This document shows, piece by piece, positions 43,900 through 54,747 of a stretch of DNA of 64,000 nucleotides. The stretch is from Lindgomyces ingoldianus (taxonomy: Eukaryota; Ascomycota; Dothideomycetes; Pleosporales; Lindgomycetaceae). Numbering within the stretch: position 1 is the stretch's first letter; every line of letters begins with the position of its first letter. The stretch covers positions 236,333 to 300,332 of the forward strand of contig NW_022985221.1 in the NCBI RefSeq assembly GCF_010093535.1, given 5' to 3'. Below the pieces are notes generated by a model. The model ran no database searches. It saw only the letters and a program-made list of their open reading frames with translations, and was not told the origin of the DNA. The translations under genes and the position numbers were made by a program.

Positions 43900-46820
43900 G
43901 GTTACGGATTACCTAGACACAGACGGCTAGTGATAGAGCTACGCCGCTGTTTCCTAATCGAATTCTTCTTAGATACGCTAAGAGAAACTGTCTCTACGGG
44001 ATTTGATGAGCGAAACGCGATACGGGTGTATTGCACTAACCGATGGTGGTGAAGGATAGAATGCTGTTGGGGCAGGGCATGGGCAACGTACTACTTAGCA
44101 GTAGACCACTCGGGAAAGACGTCGTCCACAAGAGCGCAGTCTAGGGTGTGAGTGTGAAGTAGGAGGACTGGAAAACGAGGGGATGCGGAGATGTTGATGT
44201 GCATGGACGTGCGCTAGAAAGTGTGTAACGAGGAGCGCGAGTGAGATGGAGAGAAGAGGCCAACAAATGGGGACGGGCGGTGCGAGGGCCAGCATAGGTG
44301 AGCGCTGCGTTGAGGGTGGGCGATGATGAGGGAAGGGACGGAAGGAAGTCGCAGCTCCCAGTGTGGCATCGGCGATGGATTGGATAGAGGCAGGGAGAAA
44401 GAGAGGGAGGACGGCCTCATTGAGGGGTGTGAGAAAGAGGGAAGGAGGGGTGAGGAATAGTATAGGAGGAATGGAGGTGGAAGAAGGAAAGACCCAAGGT
44501 ATTCCACGCTGCGAGTGGAGGTCAGGCGGAACCGGAAAAACCATCGGAAAGAGGTGGAAGAGCTGGCGGGCCAATGATAATGAGAATGGATTGCCTGGAA
44601 AGGCAATCGCCATTTTAAGCAGTTATGTTACTATACAATTGTTTACCGAGCTAGTTGCTAGTTCTTAAAATGCAGCCTTAGTATATCATAGCATGGGGCG
44701 CCAAGCCCTTGCTTGATTTGGTAGCCAATTGTAGAGCCCTATGTGTAACTAAAAACTATAGATATTATTCAACAACTAGATTCGAAAGTTCTATATTATT
44801 TTATCCCTATATTCATCTGTATCTGAGGCGCAGGTAAACCCGGGCGATTTGAGGCTATACTTATAGGAGGCTTTCTCGTAGGTAATGCCGACTCTTGGTG
44901 CGTTCTCAAAGAGCTTCCACAACCGAATGCAAAGTGATTCTCCAACGCAAGAGAGTATCAAATATTATTGATATCAAGCTACACCTCTAACCTAGATATA
45001 AGCTCTAGGAGAAGAGAAAGACTCCAGCAAGGTTCCAAAAAATTGATCTCGAGATGTCATGCGCGACAAGATCCGTAAGCTAAGAAATTGCGTGGTAGAC
45101 ACGACATTATATTGTGACAGCATTGATATCAGACATTTTATAATGGTACGTGATCTGCATTCCAAACAGGATCCTGCAGTCCCGATATATAGCGGCCATA
45201 CCAAATTTGCTAGAAACCCCTCATCAATAGGATCTCTCGAAAGGCCTCGCCTAGTCAATTGAGCTCCACATTTCAGGTGCGTCGGTAATGGGGCGTAAGG
45301 CCAGAGCCAAATCATCGAAATAGAGTGATTTATAGCAAAGTCTCGGGTAAAGCCTTTGTTCTGGGCGGAATGCTCCGGCTTACAGTTCCTTTCCATATCG
45401 ATAACTGTAACTACTGTTGGAGTAAATATTCTCGTAGAGACGCTGAAGAACATGAAAATGTATTGTAGCCTCGTAGGGGGCATGATTTGTGAAAGAAGAG
45501 ATGTATTGTAGACTGAAGGTTCGAGGAGCTATGGGATTTAATATAGTATGATGAGACGCTAAGCCGAAGGTTGATTGGGCAATCCATCGTAGAGCCCGCC
45601 GACTTACATGTATAAACTTGGGTCCTAGTTGCATGGAAAGTTTGGGAAGCTAGGTTTCTGGGAGTTAGAGAAGCCTGAGGGAACTCACGAATGCCATATT
45701 TATACCTTCAGAAATACGGGGACGGAGCTGCTGCTGGGCAGCAAGTGACAAAGAACAGTAGAGAAGTTTCTGAAGATGACCTAGAAAGCGAAAATCTGAG
45801 TATCGGTGTGCGGCAGTTTAGGCGCAGCGGGTGAGGTATCCACAAGGACCAAGGGTCGAGCAAGGCCTCGAGGGACGTTTCGGGCCGTTTGGCACTTACA
45901 GTGGCTACAGCCTAGGCAGAAAAGTCGCCAAAATCGGTGTTCACAAACAGCTAGTTTCGGGGACCTTTTGAGAAGCACATAATATTACCGCGTAGGATAG
46001 AATTTTTATAAACTGAGATGAAGCAAAGCACTACGTCTTATTGCCCAACATGGAATATGACTAGGGTATTTCAAGATAGAAATCTGCATCCTATCAACAT
46101 TCTATCCATGCTCCAGCAAAGAGTGTTAGCAGAGAAGCCCCGTCCTATTTAATTTTCAGGTTGGTAAATTGGTAATATCATGCTGTATGAAGCTATGTTC
46201 AATATATTTTTACGATATATGACATCAACCTGCACCTTCGGCCCCGACTCCCTCGAAACTCTCCATCACCCCCAATGTCCAACACAAGCCAAGGATTCTA
46301 CTTCCAAGCCACAAACTTAATTCGTCTAACAGTCCCGTTATCAGAGGATAGTGTCCCTGTTGTTGTGGTAAGATCGACCATAGAACAGCAATCCAGCTTA
46401 CAGATCTTGAAATCAAATTTCCACGAATAGTGTTTTACATTAAGGCAATACCGAGTCTTTGAAAAATTCTTCTGGGAGGGTTGTTTTGGGATGCTAATAC
46501 AAGGGCGTAGTAGTACTGATCGGTATTCGACCTCGCGATGGAGCTGGGATCTCGTGGAACGTGATATGACGCCATTAGGCTCCCTTGAAAGAACACAGAG
46601 ACAGTAAGTATGCCGTAGAGTGGTATATAATGAAGCATTGACATCCGATAGGCTTTGTGAATATCTATCGAACTTAATTTCGCTCGTCTTACATATTTGA
46701 AGATTCTCTATTCCATCTCACCACTTATTTCTATTGGGCTATAACTAAACCGAATTCGAATGGTTAAGGCCGTCCTCTCCATGCTGCCAGCAACCCTTGA
46801 ACACTTCGTTATGTGGAGAA
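43900..46820. other. Gene-poor interval with possible relics
   Basis: 2.9 kb. A 172-codon minus-strand frame (44613-44095) with a hydrophobic stretch near its end has no recognised family. At 45640-44990 (minus), frames reading TNHAPYEATIHFHVLQRLYE and PIDEGFLANLVWPLYIGTAG resemble the end of a fungal-specific transcription-factor domain but are in different frames, so at most a decayed copy. Otherwise AT-rich. Confidence 0.3.
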
Positions 46821-47174
46821 ATGGCGTACAACTCACAATACGACCCCAACATGTACCAATCAGGATCGCCTCAACCTGGATATATCCAACCAAGCCATAG
46901 CCAGAACGACTACGCGCAACAACCGCAACCTGCATATGTCAATGGGAGAAATCCAGCTTTCGAATACCATGCAGCGGAAGAGCTACTCAAGAGCAAGAAG
47001 AAGTAGAAGAGAAAGCACAAAAAGAGGAAGGGAGCCTCCGATCTTGCTGCGAATGTCTGGTGTGCTGTTTCACCGATGGAGGCTGAACAACTCCAGGCAT
47101 CTTTCGATAACACAAGCTTGGAAGACAAGAGTCTAGCTTCGGAGTGGGACAAAGTCTCGTGTAACGTGATATAA
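46821..47174 (+). CDS. Small NPAFEY-core protein with in-frame TAG and an open C-terminal extension
   Basis: ATG 46821 opens MAYNSQYDPNMYQSGSPQPG and continues to QPAYVNGRNPAFEYHAAEEL, ending LKSKKK at a TAG (47004-47006; 61 aa). The same frame then stays open for 55 further codons (KRKHKKRKGASDLAANVWCA, then VSPMEAEQLQASFDN, SLASEWDKVSCNVI) to TAA at 47172-47174. The extension begins in the same basic run that the related gene at 40729 also continues through. Either the TAG is a recent nonsense mutation in a 117-codon gene, or the short form is real. The tyrosine/glutamine-rich N-terminus is low complexity. Function unknown. Confidence 0.5.
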
Positions 47175-47514
47175 GGTTAGCGAATGATGTGTGATGAGAT
47201 ACTGTGTTTAGCGAATGAATAATTTTCCGATCGCGTTACCCCGTATTCGGGATTTCGCGAGGATTGTCCCCCAGATCCCCAGAGTTTCTGTTTGGCGCTG
47301 TTGTTTTCGTAATCATTCCATTGTCGCAATGATCGTGATTCTCTTTGTGCTGAATCTGCCTTCAACTGCCTCCTCGAATGAGGTCTCCTCACCGAGGAAC
47401 CCACCTTAGTGCTCAACGTGATCGGAAGACAAACGAAATTTGGAGTATTTACAAAGCGTCGGAAGAGACATGAACAATTAAGATAAATTCCTTACCTGCT
47501 TAATACACTTAACA
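47175..47514. promoter_or_regulatory. Upstream region of the SDR gene
   Basis: 340 bp, presumably the SDR promoter. An open frame at 47215-47409 has no motif. No TATA box is evident. Confidence 0.35.
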
Positions 47515-48319
47515 ATGGCTACACCACAAATATTTGCCAACAGAGTCATTGCCGTGACAGGAGCCGCCCAAGGCATCGGCCTCGCAGTTGCACGTTACCT
47601 TGCAGCTCGAGGTGCCAATCTGGCACTTGCCGACGTCAAAAGAAAGGAGCTGGAAACCGCACATGAGCAAATGTCCAAGGATTTCCCCAATGTCGAAACT
47701 ACCACGACAGTGGTTGACGTATCAAATACCCACTCCGTGAACGAATGGATCGCAGAAACCAAACAGACTTTTGGCAAGCTTGACGGAGCCGTCAACAATG
47801 CCGGTATCCTCGGGAAATGGGCAAAAATCACCGATCTTAAGGACGAAGACTGGCAGAGAGTTCAACAGGTTAATGTCGGAGGGACTATGAGATGCTTGAG
47901 AGCAGAACTGAAGATAATTGAGGAAGGTGGAAGCATCGTCAATCTCTCCAGTGTTGCTGGTCTAACTGGCTTCCCTGGATTGTCGCCTTATGTCGTTTCC
48001 AAGCACGCAGTGATCGGGTTGACGAGATGTGCGGCGAAAGAAGCTGGCCCAAGGAACATCAGAGTAAATGCCATCTGCCCGTAAGTCCCCGAATAACTAA
48101 AAACTATTGGGGCAATTGTACTGACGCATGGTTAGCGGTCCCATCGAGACACCAATGCTAGACGAAGTCTACGCGGGTACAGCTTTACCAAAGCCACCCA
48201 TTGCACGGGACGGAAACCCCGAGGAGATTGCATCCCTAGTTGGATATCTGCTGGGGTCGGAGAGCAAGTATACGTCAGGGGCGTGTATTCCTGTGGATGG
48301 GGCGGGCTATGCATGCTGA
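47515..48319 (+). CDS. Classical short-chain dehydrogenase/reductase (3-oxoacyl-ACP reductase-like)
   Basis: Two exons (47515-48080, 48136-48319; 55-nt intron) join to 249 aa, the standard classical SDR length. The cofactor motif TGAAQGIG is at residues 15-22, NNAG at 94-97, catalytic Ser146 (or 145), Tyr159 and Lys163 in NLSSVAGLTGFPGLSPYVVS followed by KHAV, and RVNAICPGPIETPM after the active site. Asp40 at the end of strand 2 (LALADVKR) suggests NAD rather than NADP. Substrate unknown. It lies 400 bp upstream of the ABM-like gene in the same orientation, with a P450 next, so a role in one pathway is possible. Confidence 0.9.
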
Positions 48320-48718
48320 AGGGAGCTAGGCGTGGTTGGGTTCAAGTAATACATTCGGCCTGTAGAGTAAAACTTTGGTTAGTGTCATAATCCTTTTTAA
48401 TCGCTTTTCTCGGAGCTGTTCGCTGTAAGTAGTGGTAGCGGAAGAAGCATCGTCAACTCGAGACGGAAAACCACGTTAAAGGTGGAACTATCTCACGTGA
48501 TGCCAAGCGCTGACTAACGCATGGACTTGGCATTTATTGTCCAGCACTTCTTCCACGCAAGCCGTTTCTGCCTGGGAAACAACAGCAACAAGCTGTGACT
48601 ATAACTACGATATTCAAAGGACAATGATTCTTGCTAACGATCAATTGGCTTATAGCTCTCAGCACTCCTCCCCCCGTCATAATCTTCACAGCCTTGGCCC
48701 TGCACGCATCAGCGCTCG
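48320..48718. other. Spacer between SDR and ABM-like gene
   Basis: 400 bp; contains TCACGTGA (48493-48500), an E-box/bHLH-type palindrome upstream of the ABM-like gene. No gene seen. Confidence 0.4.
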
Positions 48719-49357
48719 ATGGCCATTACCGAGATCGCCCTCCTACGACTCCTTCCCCCCACGAATGCCAACGATGCCTCCCTGTGCACAAAGCTTTCTC
48801 ATGCAAAAGACGTGATGGAGAAGTATACAGGCCGTCGGTTCTACTACCTCCAGCAAGTCGAGGACCCCTCGTTACTCTACATCATTGGAGAGTGGGATTC
48901 TCTCGACCAGCACATGAACAACTTTATCCCTTCAGGGGATAATCAGGCTGTGCTGGAAAGTTTAAAAAACGAATTGACAGTGGATTGGCTGCTCCACATC
49001 GACGCACCTCACTCGGCACTACCTCTGCCAAAAGGGACCAGTGGCACGACAGGGGGTGGACCACAGCTTTGGAGTATTGGCCGGCACTTCATCAAGACGG
49101 TAGAGAAGGGCAAGTTCAAGGAGACATTCGAGAGCCACAAACACTTCCTGCAGGATTACGTCACGGAAGGAACAATCGGAAGCGGATGGCGTGTGGACCC
49201 TGAGGAGGGAAAAGATGAGTTCGTTCTTTGGTGCCCTTGGAAGGAGGTCGAACAGCACTATGAATTTGCGACGACGGAAGGATTCCAAAAGTATTCCAAG
49301 ATCAAAGAGTATGTCGATGGCACAGAGATCAAGCATGCAAAACTCTTGGATTTGTAG
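48719..49357 (+). CDS. ABM-like (dimeric alpha-beta barrel) fungal protein, 212 aa
   Basis: A single exon starting MAITEIALLRLLPPTNANDA. The pattern of an N-terminal strand, a helix (SHAKDVMEKYTGRRFYYLQQ) and a strand with IIGEWDSLDQHMNNFI is typical of antibiotic-biosynthesis-monooxygenase-like folds in fungi. A second half (GGGPQLWSIGRHFIKTVEKG) probably forms a second such repeat. Catalytic activity cannot be inferred; these proteins range from monooxygenases to binding proteins. It sits between an SDR and a P450 on the same strand. Confidence 0.7.
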   Translation: MAITEIALLRLLPPTNANDASLCTKLSHAKDVMEKYTGRRFYYLQQVEDPSLLYIIGEWDSLDQHMNNFIPSGDNQAVLESLKNELTVDWLLHIDAPHSALPLPKGTSGTTGGGPQLWSIGRHFIKTVEKGKFKETFESHKHFLQDYVTEGTIGSGWRVDPEEGKDEFVLWCPWKEVEQHYEFATTEGFQKYSKIKEYVDGTEIKHAKLLDL

Positions 49358-49818
49358 CTACTCTAAACTCTTCTACTGAAGGTTTGGCACGTGGGAATGC
49401 GTCGCGTATTGAGACCAATATGATTTGTAACTTTCGAACTGGACACACGTTCGGAGCTGCGTTATCTTGATCATCTCTGTCCTTCACCCAATGCAGTCTA
49501 TTTAACAGACTATTTAATCTCCAAAGCTAGGAGACTTCTGAAGAAAACTACCTCGAAACTGCCAAATATGCATTGACCTTACAAATTCTGACTATCAGAG
49601 ACTGGGCGTGCAATGCGATAAGCACCACTTACGGGTATGGGTGATATCCGATTAGGAAGCGCTATCCGGCAGCTCCCTCTAAGAGCCGACGCGACTTTCT
49701 CCGATCGCAGCCAATTGATCATCTGAAGATTGAAGCCTACGTAATATATTTTGAAGATATATTTATCTGCTTTGAAGATGTCTTTCACCTCTTCGAATCA
49801 ATTTAGTTCGTCGACATT
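49358..49818. other. Spacer upstream of the P450 gene
   Basis: 460 bp, AT-rich near the P450 start, presumed promoter. No gene seen. Confidence 0.4.
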
Positions 49819-51561
49819 ATGTATACGCTTCTAGAATCATGGATGGATCGCATTTGGGACGCACCATTAGGCTATGTATCGATACTTACGGGACTTCTAG
49901 CAACACTTATAATTTTATTTAAGGTGTAGAATTCCCAGAGCATTCCTGGAGCTGCTCAACTCACGTACTTCAGCTCACATCCCACACCGATATACCATAC
50001 ATCTGCAACCTGCCCGAGATCCCTGGAGCTCTCCCTATCTTCGGTCATCTACTCCAACTCGGCGATGACCATGCCACAGTGTGCGAAAAATGGTGGCGAC
50101 AATACGGCCACTCTGTCTTCCAAATCCGCCTTGGAAACACTCGAGCGGTCGTGGTCAACTCCTTTGCCGACTGTAAGAAAATGCTAGTTAGCAACTCACA
50201 AGCACTTATTGACCGGCCAACGCTGTACACATTCCACGGCGTCATATCGAGTACCAAGGGTTTCACGATCGGCTCCTCGCCCTGGGATGATAGTTGCCGC
50301 AATAAGCGCAAGGCAGCCTCAACAACGCTGAGCAAGGCGATGATGAAGAATTACTATCCCATGTTTGACCTGGAATCGTACTGCATTCTCCGAGACCTTC
50401 ATCGGGACAGCAAAACTGGATCCGTAGAGGTCAGTATCCGGCCATACATTCAGCGCTACGCGTTGAATACAACATTGACTCTATGCTATGGGATACGAAT
50501 GGACGAGGTCTATGACACGCTTCTTCGAGAGATCCTGAATGTTGGCTCCGCAATCTCGCTACTTCGGTCCGCGTCTGAGAATTATCAAGACTACATTCCC
50601 ATCTTGCGGTATATCCCGAATAACGAGAAGACGGCACGTTCGAAAGAACTAAGAGGGCGGCGTGACATATATCTTGACCTTCTTCTTAATAAGGTCCGTG
50701 AAATGATCAAGACTGGAACGGACAAGCCATGCATATCCGCGGCAATTCTGAAAGACCAAGAAACCCGTTTGACAGGAGTAGAAGTTGGATCAATTTGTCT
50801 CTCGCTGGTGTCTGGAGGCTTTGAGACTATTCCAGGCACGCTGGTTTCCTGCATCGGATCCCTCTCTACACCCGCCGGCCAAGCATTCCAGGAGCGTGCA
50901 TACGAGGATATCAGGAAGCATTATCCGGACCTGAAAGAAGCATGGGCGACTGAGTTCGAGAAAGAGAAGGTCCCGTATTTGAATGCTATTGTCAAAGAAG
51001 CTGGAAGGTATTACACGGTTAGTAGTATGAGCTTGCCCAGGAAAACAGTTTCAGACGTGCATTGGAATGGAGCGGTCATTCCCGCGAAGACGATGGTTTT
51101 GATAAATGCGCAGGCGGGGAATCACGGTAGGATGAGCTCTTCGCACAGCCCGCTTTCGGAAGTATTAACAAGAAGCAGATGTCGAATACTTTGGCCCCGA
51201 TGCTGGAACCTTCAATCCTGAACGATGGTTGGACGAGATTTCTGAGAAGGCCTTTGAAGAAAAGGCGTCTCCTGGACTCGACCATCTTTCTTTCGGTGCA
51301 GGATCACGATCGTGTCCTGGCGCAATCATTGCGAGCAAGCTTATATATTCAGCCCTCTTCCGATTGCTCTCGCTGTATAAGATCGAAGCTTCCGAGAGCA
51401 ATCCACCGAATACGGATTATGTCGAGTATAATGCGATTAAATCGGCACTAGTAGCCATTCCGAGGGACTTCAATAGTAAGTTAGTTCCAAGAGATAAGGG
51501 GCTTACGAGTAAAGTATTAGGGGGAGGAGAGGAGAGGACGAGGGACTTCTATAAGGAGTAG
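49819..51561 (+). CDS. Cytochrome P450 resembling CYP504 phenylacetate hydroxylases
   Basis: Three exons (49819-49923, 49974-51126, 51179-51561) join to 546 aa. An N-terminal membrane anchor (LGYVSILTGLLATLIILF) is followed by a Pro-rich hinge (PEIPGALPIFGH). The I-helix region is VSGGFETIPGTLVSCIGSLS, ExxR is EAGR in IVKEAGRYYTV, and the PERW motif precedes the heme loop FGAGSRSCPG with Cys465. The phrase 'LSTPAGQAFQERAYEDIRKHYPD' has the CYP504 character (phenylacetate 2-hydroxylation leading to homogentisate). ER membrane. The last acceptor could be AG at 51175 or CAG at 51178; both keep frame and differ by one residue. Confidence 0.85.
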
Positions 51562-52057
51562 ATGCGATATCCGCCCCACGGCATCCGCTGGTTCCGCATT
51601 CGGTCGATATCGAGAGGACCTGCAGGTATCCAGTGCAATTGCCTAGGTACTTATTTTTCAGCCATCGGACGCACCACTTATCTCCGATATGCAGCGTCAT
51701 TGCGGGGTTCATCCCACTTCATCCTCCAACCCTAACCTCAACTTTAGCGCAGAGCTTTTCGAATTGAATAATTGGTTAGTGTATTAAAGGCAATCTGCTT
51801 CTATCTGTACCAGTGAATGGCTACAAAAGGCAGGTCCTTTCCTACTATTTTATTGCACACCAGCAGCCTAAATCCTTCGCTCAGAATTGATTGATCTTGA
51901 CCCACACTTCAAATTTTCGCCTCTAGGCTGGCATCCTCGTGTTTATTTGAAAATATTTGGTGCTCATCAGACATATTGTCAAAGTCTCCCTGCCCTCCAC
52001 TTTCCCCACTCCACCAGTCCTTCCCCTTTCGAATCTCTCATTCTCCAACATTCCAGT
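51562..52057. other. Spacer between P450 and GNAT genes
   Basis: About 500 bp. The second half is pyrimidine-rich (CCTGCCCTCCACTTTCCCCAC) and is likely the leader of the next gene. No gene seen. Confidence 0.4.
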
Positions 52058-52822
52058 ATGCCTCTCACCCTATCCCCCATAACCGAAAAAGACACTCTAT
52101 CCTGGACACGCATTCGCGCCCTTGCCTACCTCGGCCCCACTCACGAACTCGTGCACTTAGGACCCATCTCCGAATCCTCAGTTCTAAGCGTTGCAGAAGA
52201 CCGAAAGAAAGAAATCAACAAACCAAATACCTGGCACTGGAAAATCGTAGACACAGATCTTTCACCCTCACCAGACGACCCTGAAGACAACAGTGGAAGA
52301 ACAATCGCAATCGCAGTCTGGAGTCTCCAAAATCCCTCCAGGTCTCTAGCGATTGATGCAGCGAAGCTAGCAGAGGAATCTCCGCCTTTTCTACCTCCGG
52401 AGCTGCGACTCGATGTCTTGAACGCGTTATTCACGCCCATTCGTGCTGCCCAGCTCGAAATCATGGGTAATTCTACTTATCTCATGTTGCACTCGCTGGC
52501 TACGCATCCAGACCATCATCGCAAAGGGGCAGGTACCATGCTACTTCAATGGGGACTCAAGAAAGCGGATGAGATGAGTCTAGAGACGTATTTAGATACG
52601 ACGGTATTGGCGAGGCCTTTGTATGAGAAGTGGGGGTTTGAGTTGGTAAAGGGGATTGAGTTTGATAGGAAGCCTTGGGGTGGAGATGGCGTGGATTGGC
52701 ATGGTGTAAGTCCCTTTGTCAAATTGCTTGAAAGGCTTAATGTCATGGGATCCGAGAATGCTTACAGGTCGTGGGGAATGCAGATGCGTTCTCATCTGTC
52801 CATTCTTCCCGAGGTATCTTGA
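52058..52822 (+). CDS. GNAT-family N-acetyltransferase (254 aa)
   Basis: A single exon; the ATG at 52058 (MPLTLSPITEKDTLSW) fits a GNAT N-terminus. An upstream in-frame extension to 51887 is probably leader. The acetyl-CoA motif A is LATHPDHHRKGAGTMLLQWG (residues about 158-177, with R/KxGxGT), followed by motif B LYEKWGFELV. Such fungal GNATs acetylate small molecules or peptides; the substrate is unknown. Confidence 0.87.
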   Translation: MPLTLSPITEKDTLSWTRIRALAYLGPTHELVHLGPISESSVLSVAEDRKKEINKPNTWHWKIVDTDLSPSPDDPEDNSGRTIAIAVWSLQNPSRSLAIDAAKLAEESPPFLPPELRLDVLNALFTPIRAAQLEIMGNSTYLMLHSLATHPDHHRKGAGTMLLQWGLKKADEMSLETYLDTTVLARPLYEKWGFELVKGIEFDRKPWGGDGVDWHGVSPFVKLLERLNVMGSENAYRSWGMQMRSHLSILPEVS

Positions 52823-54015
52823 GGCCTGGTTGGTGAGTCATGAAGGGGCATTTGCTAACTCCTAATTTGTAGTAGATAACACTCTAACATTAACAGCCTG
52901 CTAACGTTAGCATATCACGGAGTCTTAACGCTATGGACCCTACGTAATGGTTAGAATACATAACTAACGAGTATTACAGTGCATGGTACGGAAACCAAGC
53001 CCATCCAAAAAGTCGACCACATAACAATGCCAGCTCTTATTGTCCGAGCGCTGAGTATCTAGTTACATACATATCATTCCATCGATCTCTGGGTCAACGA
53101 TCCTCTCACTCTCTGAGGTCGTGTTTCCGTCTTCTATGTTGGCCATATATGAGGGCGCATGCTACTCAGACTGCGAAACTAGGCAGAAGTTAATATCACA
53201 TTTCTTTAATTACTCTAGTAACAGACTTTACAAATAAAACCCTTCCAGAAGTCCAAATTTAGTGTTAATATGTTGTGAATCATCTCTCCCCTGCTTTCTC
53301 GCTCATTTTGCTTTTCCTCCAATTCTTGTTGTACATCAACTGCATTACTCTTTGCCAAATCCTTCTTGCTAAGCATTTCCTACCACCTAACATAAAGGCT
53401 CTGTTTCTCGACAAAAACTACTATCCGGCTGCTGCTTCTCAGCCCGACAAACTCCCTTCAGCGGGAATTCTGTTCGGACACAAGAACAAATAGGTTCCCA
53501 TGGTGTTTTCAGGATCGGTATGGGGCTCTGCACAAACAAAACAAAACATAACGAAAGACGGAGTGCACATTTAGTAACTTGTTTCTAGACAGCACAAGAG
53601 ATCCGATTTCTTGGCTTCCCTAGCCAGTGATGCTCCTTCGGCTTCCGGACCATTCATAAACGCGAGTAAGTAGGCTCGATCAGCGTTTTTAGGGTTAGTG
53701 TAATGGTTGAAAGGGTATGTTGGGAAGCTGGTGGTGGGTGGACAGCATCACAGTGCATGCATAGTAAGAAGTTCACGAGAAATGACGTCTGCGGAAGCAG
53801 ATAATGTGTTCAAATTGGGTAGGTAGCATACAGTAAGTGCTGCGATTTCCAGTACTGTGTCTCTGCATTGGCTGTGCTCATGCAAAATTGAGCAGGCTCG
53901 TAGTCCTCTCCCTGCACTGGCTGTAGAGTCCGACTTTAAAGGCCCAAACAGCGCATATCAAATGCCAAAATCAAAAAAAAGATAATAACGACCGTTGCCT
54001 TCCGGCTCACCGAAG
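52823..54015. other. Intergenic region
   Basis: 1.2 kb. CTAACGTTAGC occurs near 52900 and a 72-codon frame without ATG lies at 53275. Nothing supported. Confidence 0.4.
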
Positions 54016-54747
54016 TCACGGTGTCTCATCATCCCACAAGGGGAGCGAGTCTGGATAGTCCAAGTAATAAAGCGGATCAGATTCATCCCGGTATCTCGAC
54101 GCCTCACGAGGAGGAGGAGCCCCGACCATCTTACGCATGGCTACGAGCGCGTATCCATCAACGCGGTCATCTGCCCGCAAGCGAGCGTTGTTCTTGTGTA
54201 ACTCGTCCCTCAGGTCCGAATAGCTGCTATCCTCCAGCTCGACATCGCTTAACACTTGGAATCCTAACCTTTCGTACCAGGCACAGTTCCAGGGCACATC
54301 ACGGAAAGTTGTCAAGTCAAGCCAATAATACCCCATACCGGTCATCCATCCCTCGACATGTGAGACGAGTTGTCGTCCGACACCCTGCCCTCCGAAGCCC
54401 GGGTCGACAGAGACTTGGTTGATGTATACGCTTGCGGCGTTCTCATTGTCCAGGTCATTGTAGAAGCTGTCGATGGCTATGTAGCCTATGGGTGAAGCTT
54501 CGGACGGGGCAAGGGCAGAGGGACTGGATGGAACAGCGACCCAGAGACAATCCATGGCTCGGAAGCCATGCAGCGTCGCCTCGCATGGCCCGTAAGCTTC
54601 GACGTTTGCTTCGGAGCGAAACTTCGTAGTATACCTGTCTTCTATAGCGGCGAGGTGACTTATATCCGCTGGTATGGCTAGACGGATTGTGAAGGGTTGC
54701 TTTTTTGAGTGGGAAGAAGAGACAGTAGCTATAGTTGGCAGAAACAA
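54016..54747 (-). CDS. GNAT-family N-acetyltransferase, start codon unresolved
   Basis: The minus-strand frame contains a full GNAT core: FTIRLAIPADISHLAAIEDR, SVYINQVSVDPGFGGQGVGR (acetyl-CoA loop), and WLDLTTFRDVPWNCAWYERL followed by GFQVL. It ends at 54016. The 5' end is the problem. No ATG exists in frame before residue 'MDCLW', and the upstream open part begins at a TTG. CTATAG at about 54735 could be a splice acceptor, implying a short upstream exon; no convincing donor-exon pair was found. Otherwise the start has been lost. Length from the TTG is 243 codons. Confidence 0.7.
   Translation of the reverse strand: MFLPTIATVSSSHSKKQPFTIRLAIPADISHLAAIEDRYTTKFRSEANVEAYGPCEATLHGFRAMDCLWVAVPSSPSALAPSEASPIGYIAIDSFYNDLDNENAASVYINQVSVDPGFGGQGVGRQLVSHVEGWMTGMGYYWLDLTTFRDVPWNCAWYERLGFQVLSDVELEDSSYSDLRDELHKNNARLRADDRVDGYALVAMRKMVGAPPPREASRYRDESDPLYYLDYPDSLPLWDDETP

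Noticed and set aside
44095..44613. 172-codon minus-strand ORF with hydrophobic end
   Set aside because: Composition follows a purine-rich tract on the plus strand; no family recognised.
19121..47174. Reassigned genetic code (TAA/TAG read as Gln)
   Set aside because: Intact genes in the same window end at TAA (GCV1, LPMO) and TAG (VMA5, GPCR) exactly where their families end, so these codons are true stops.
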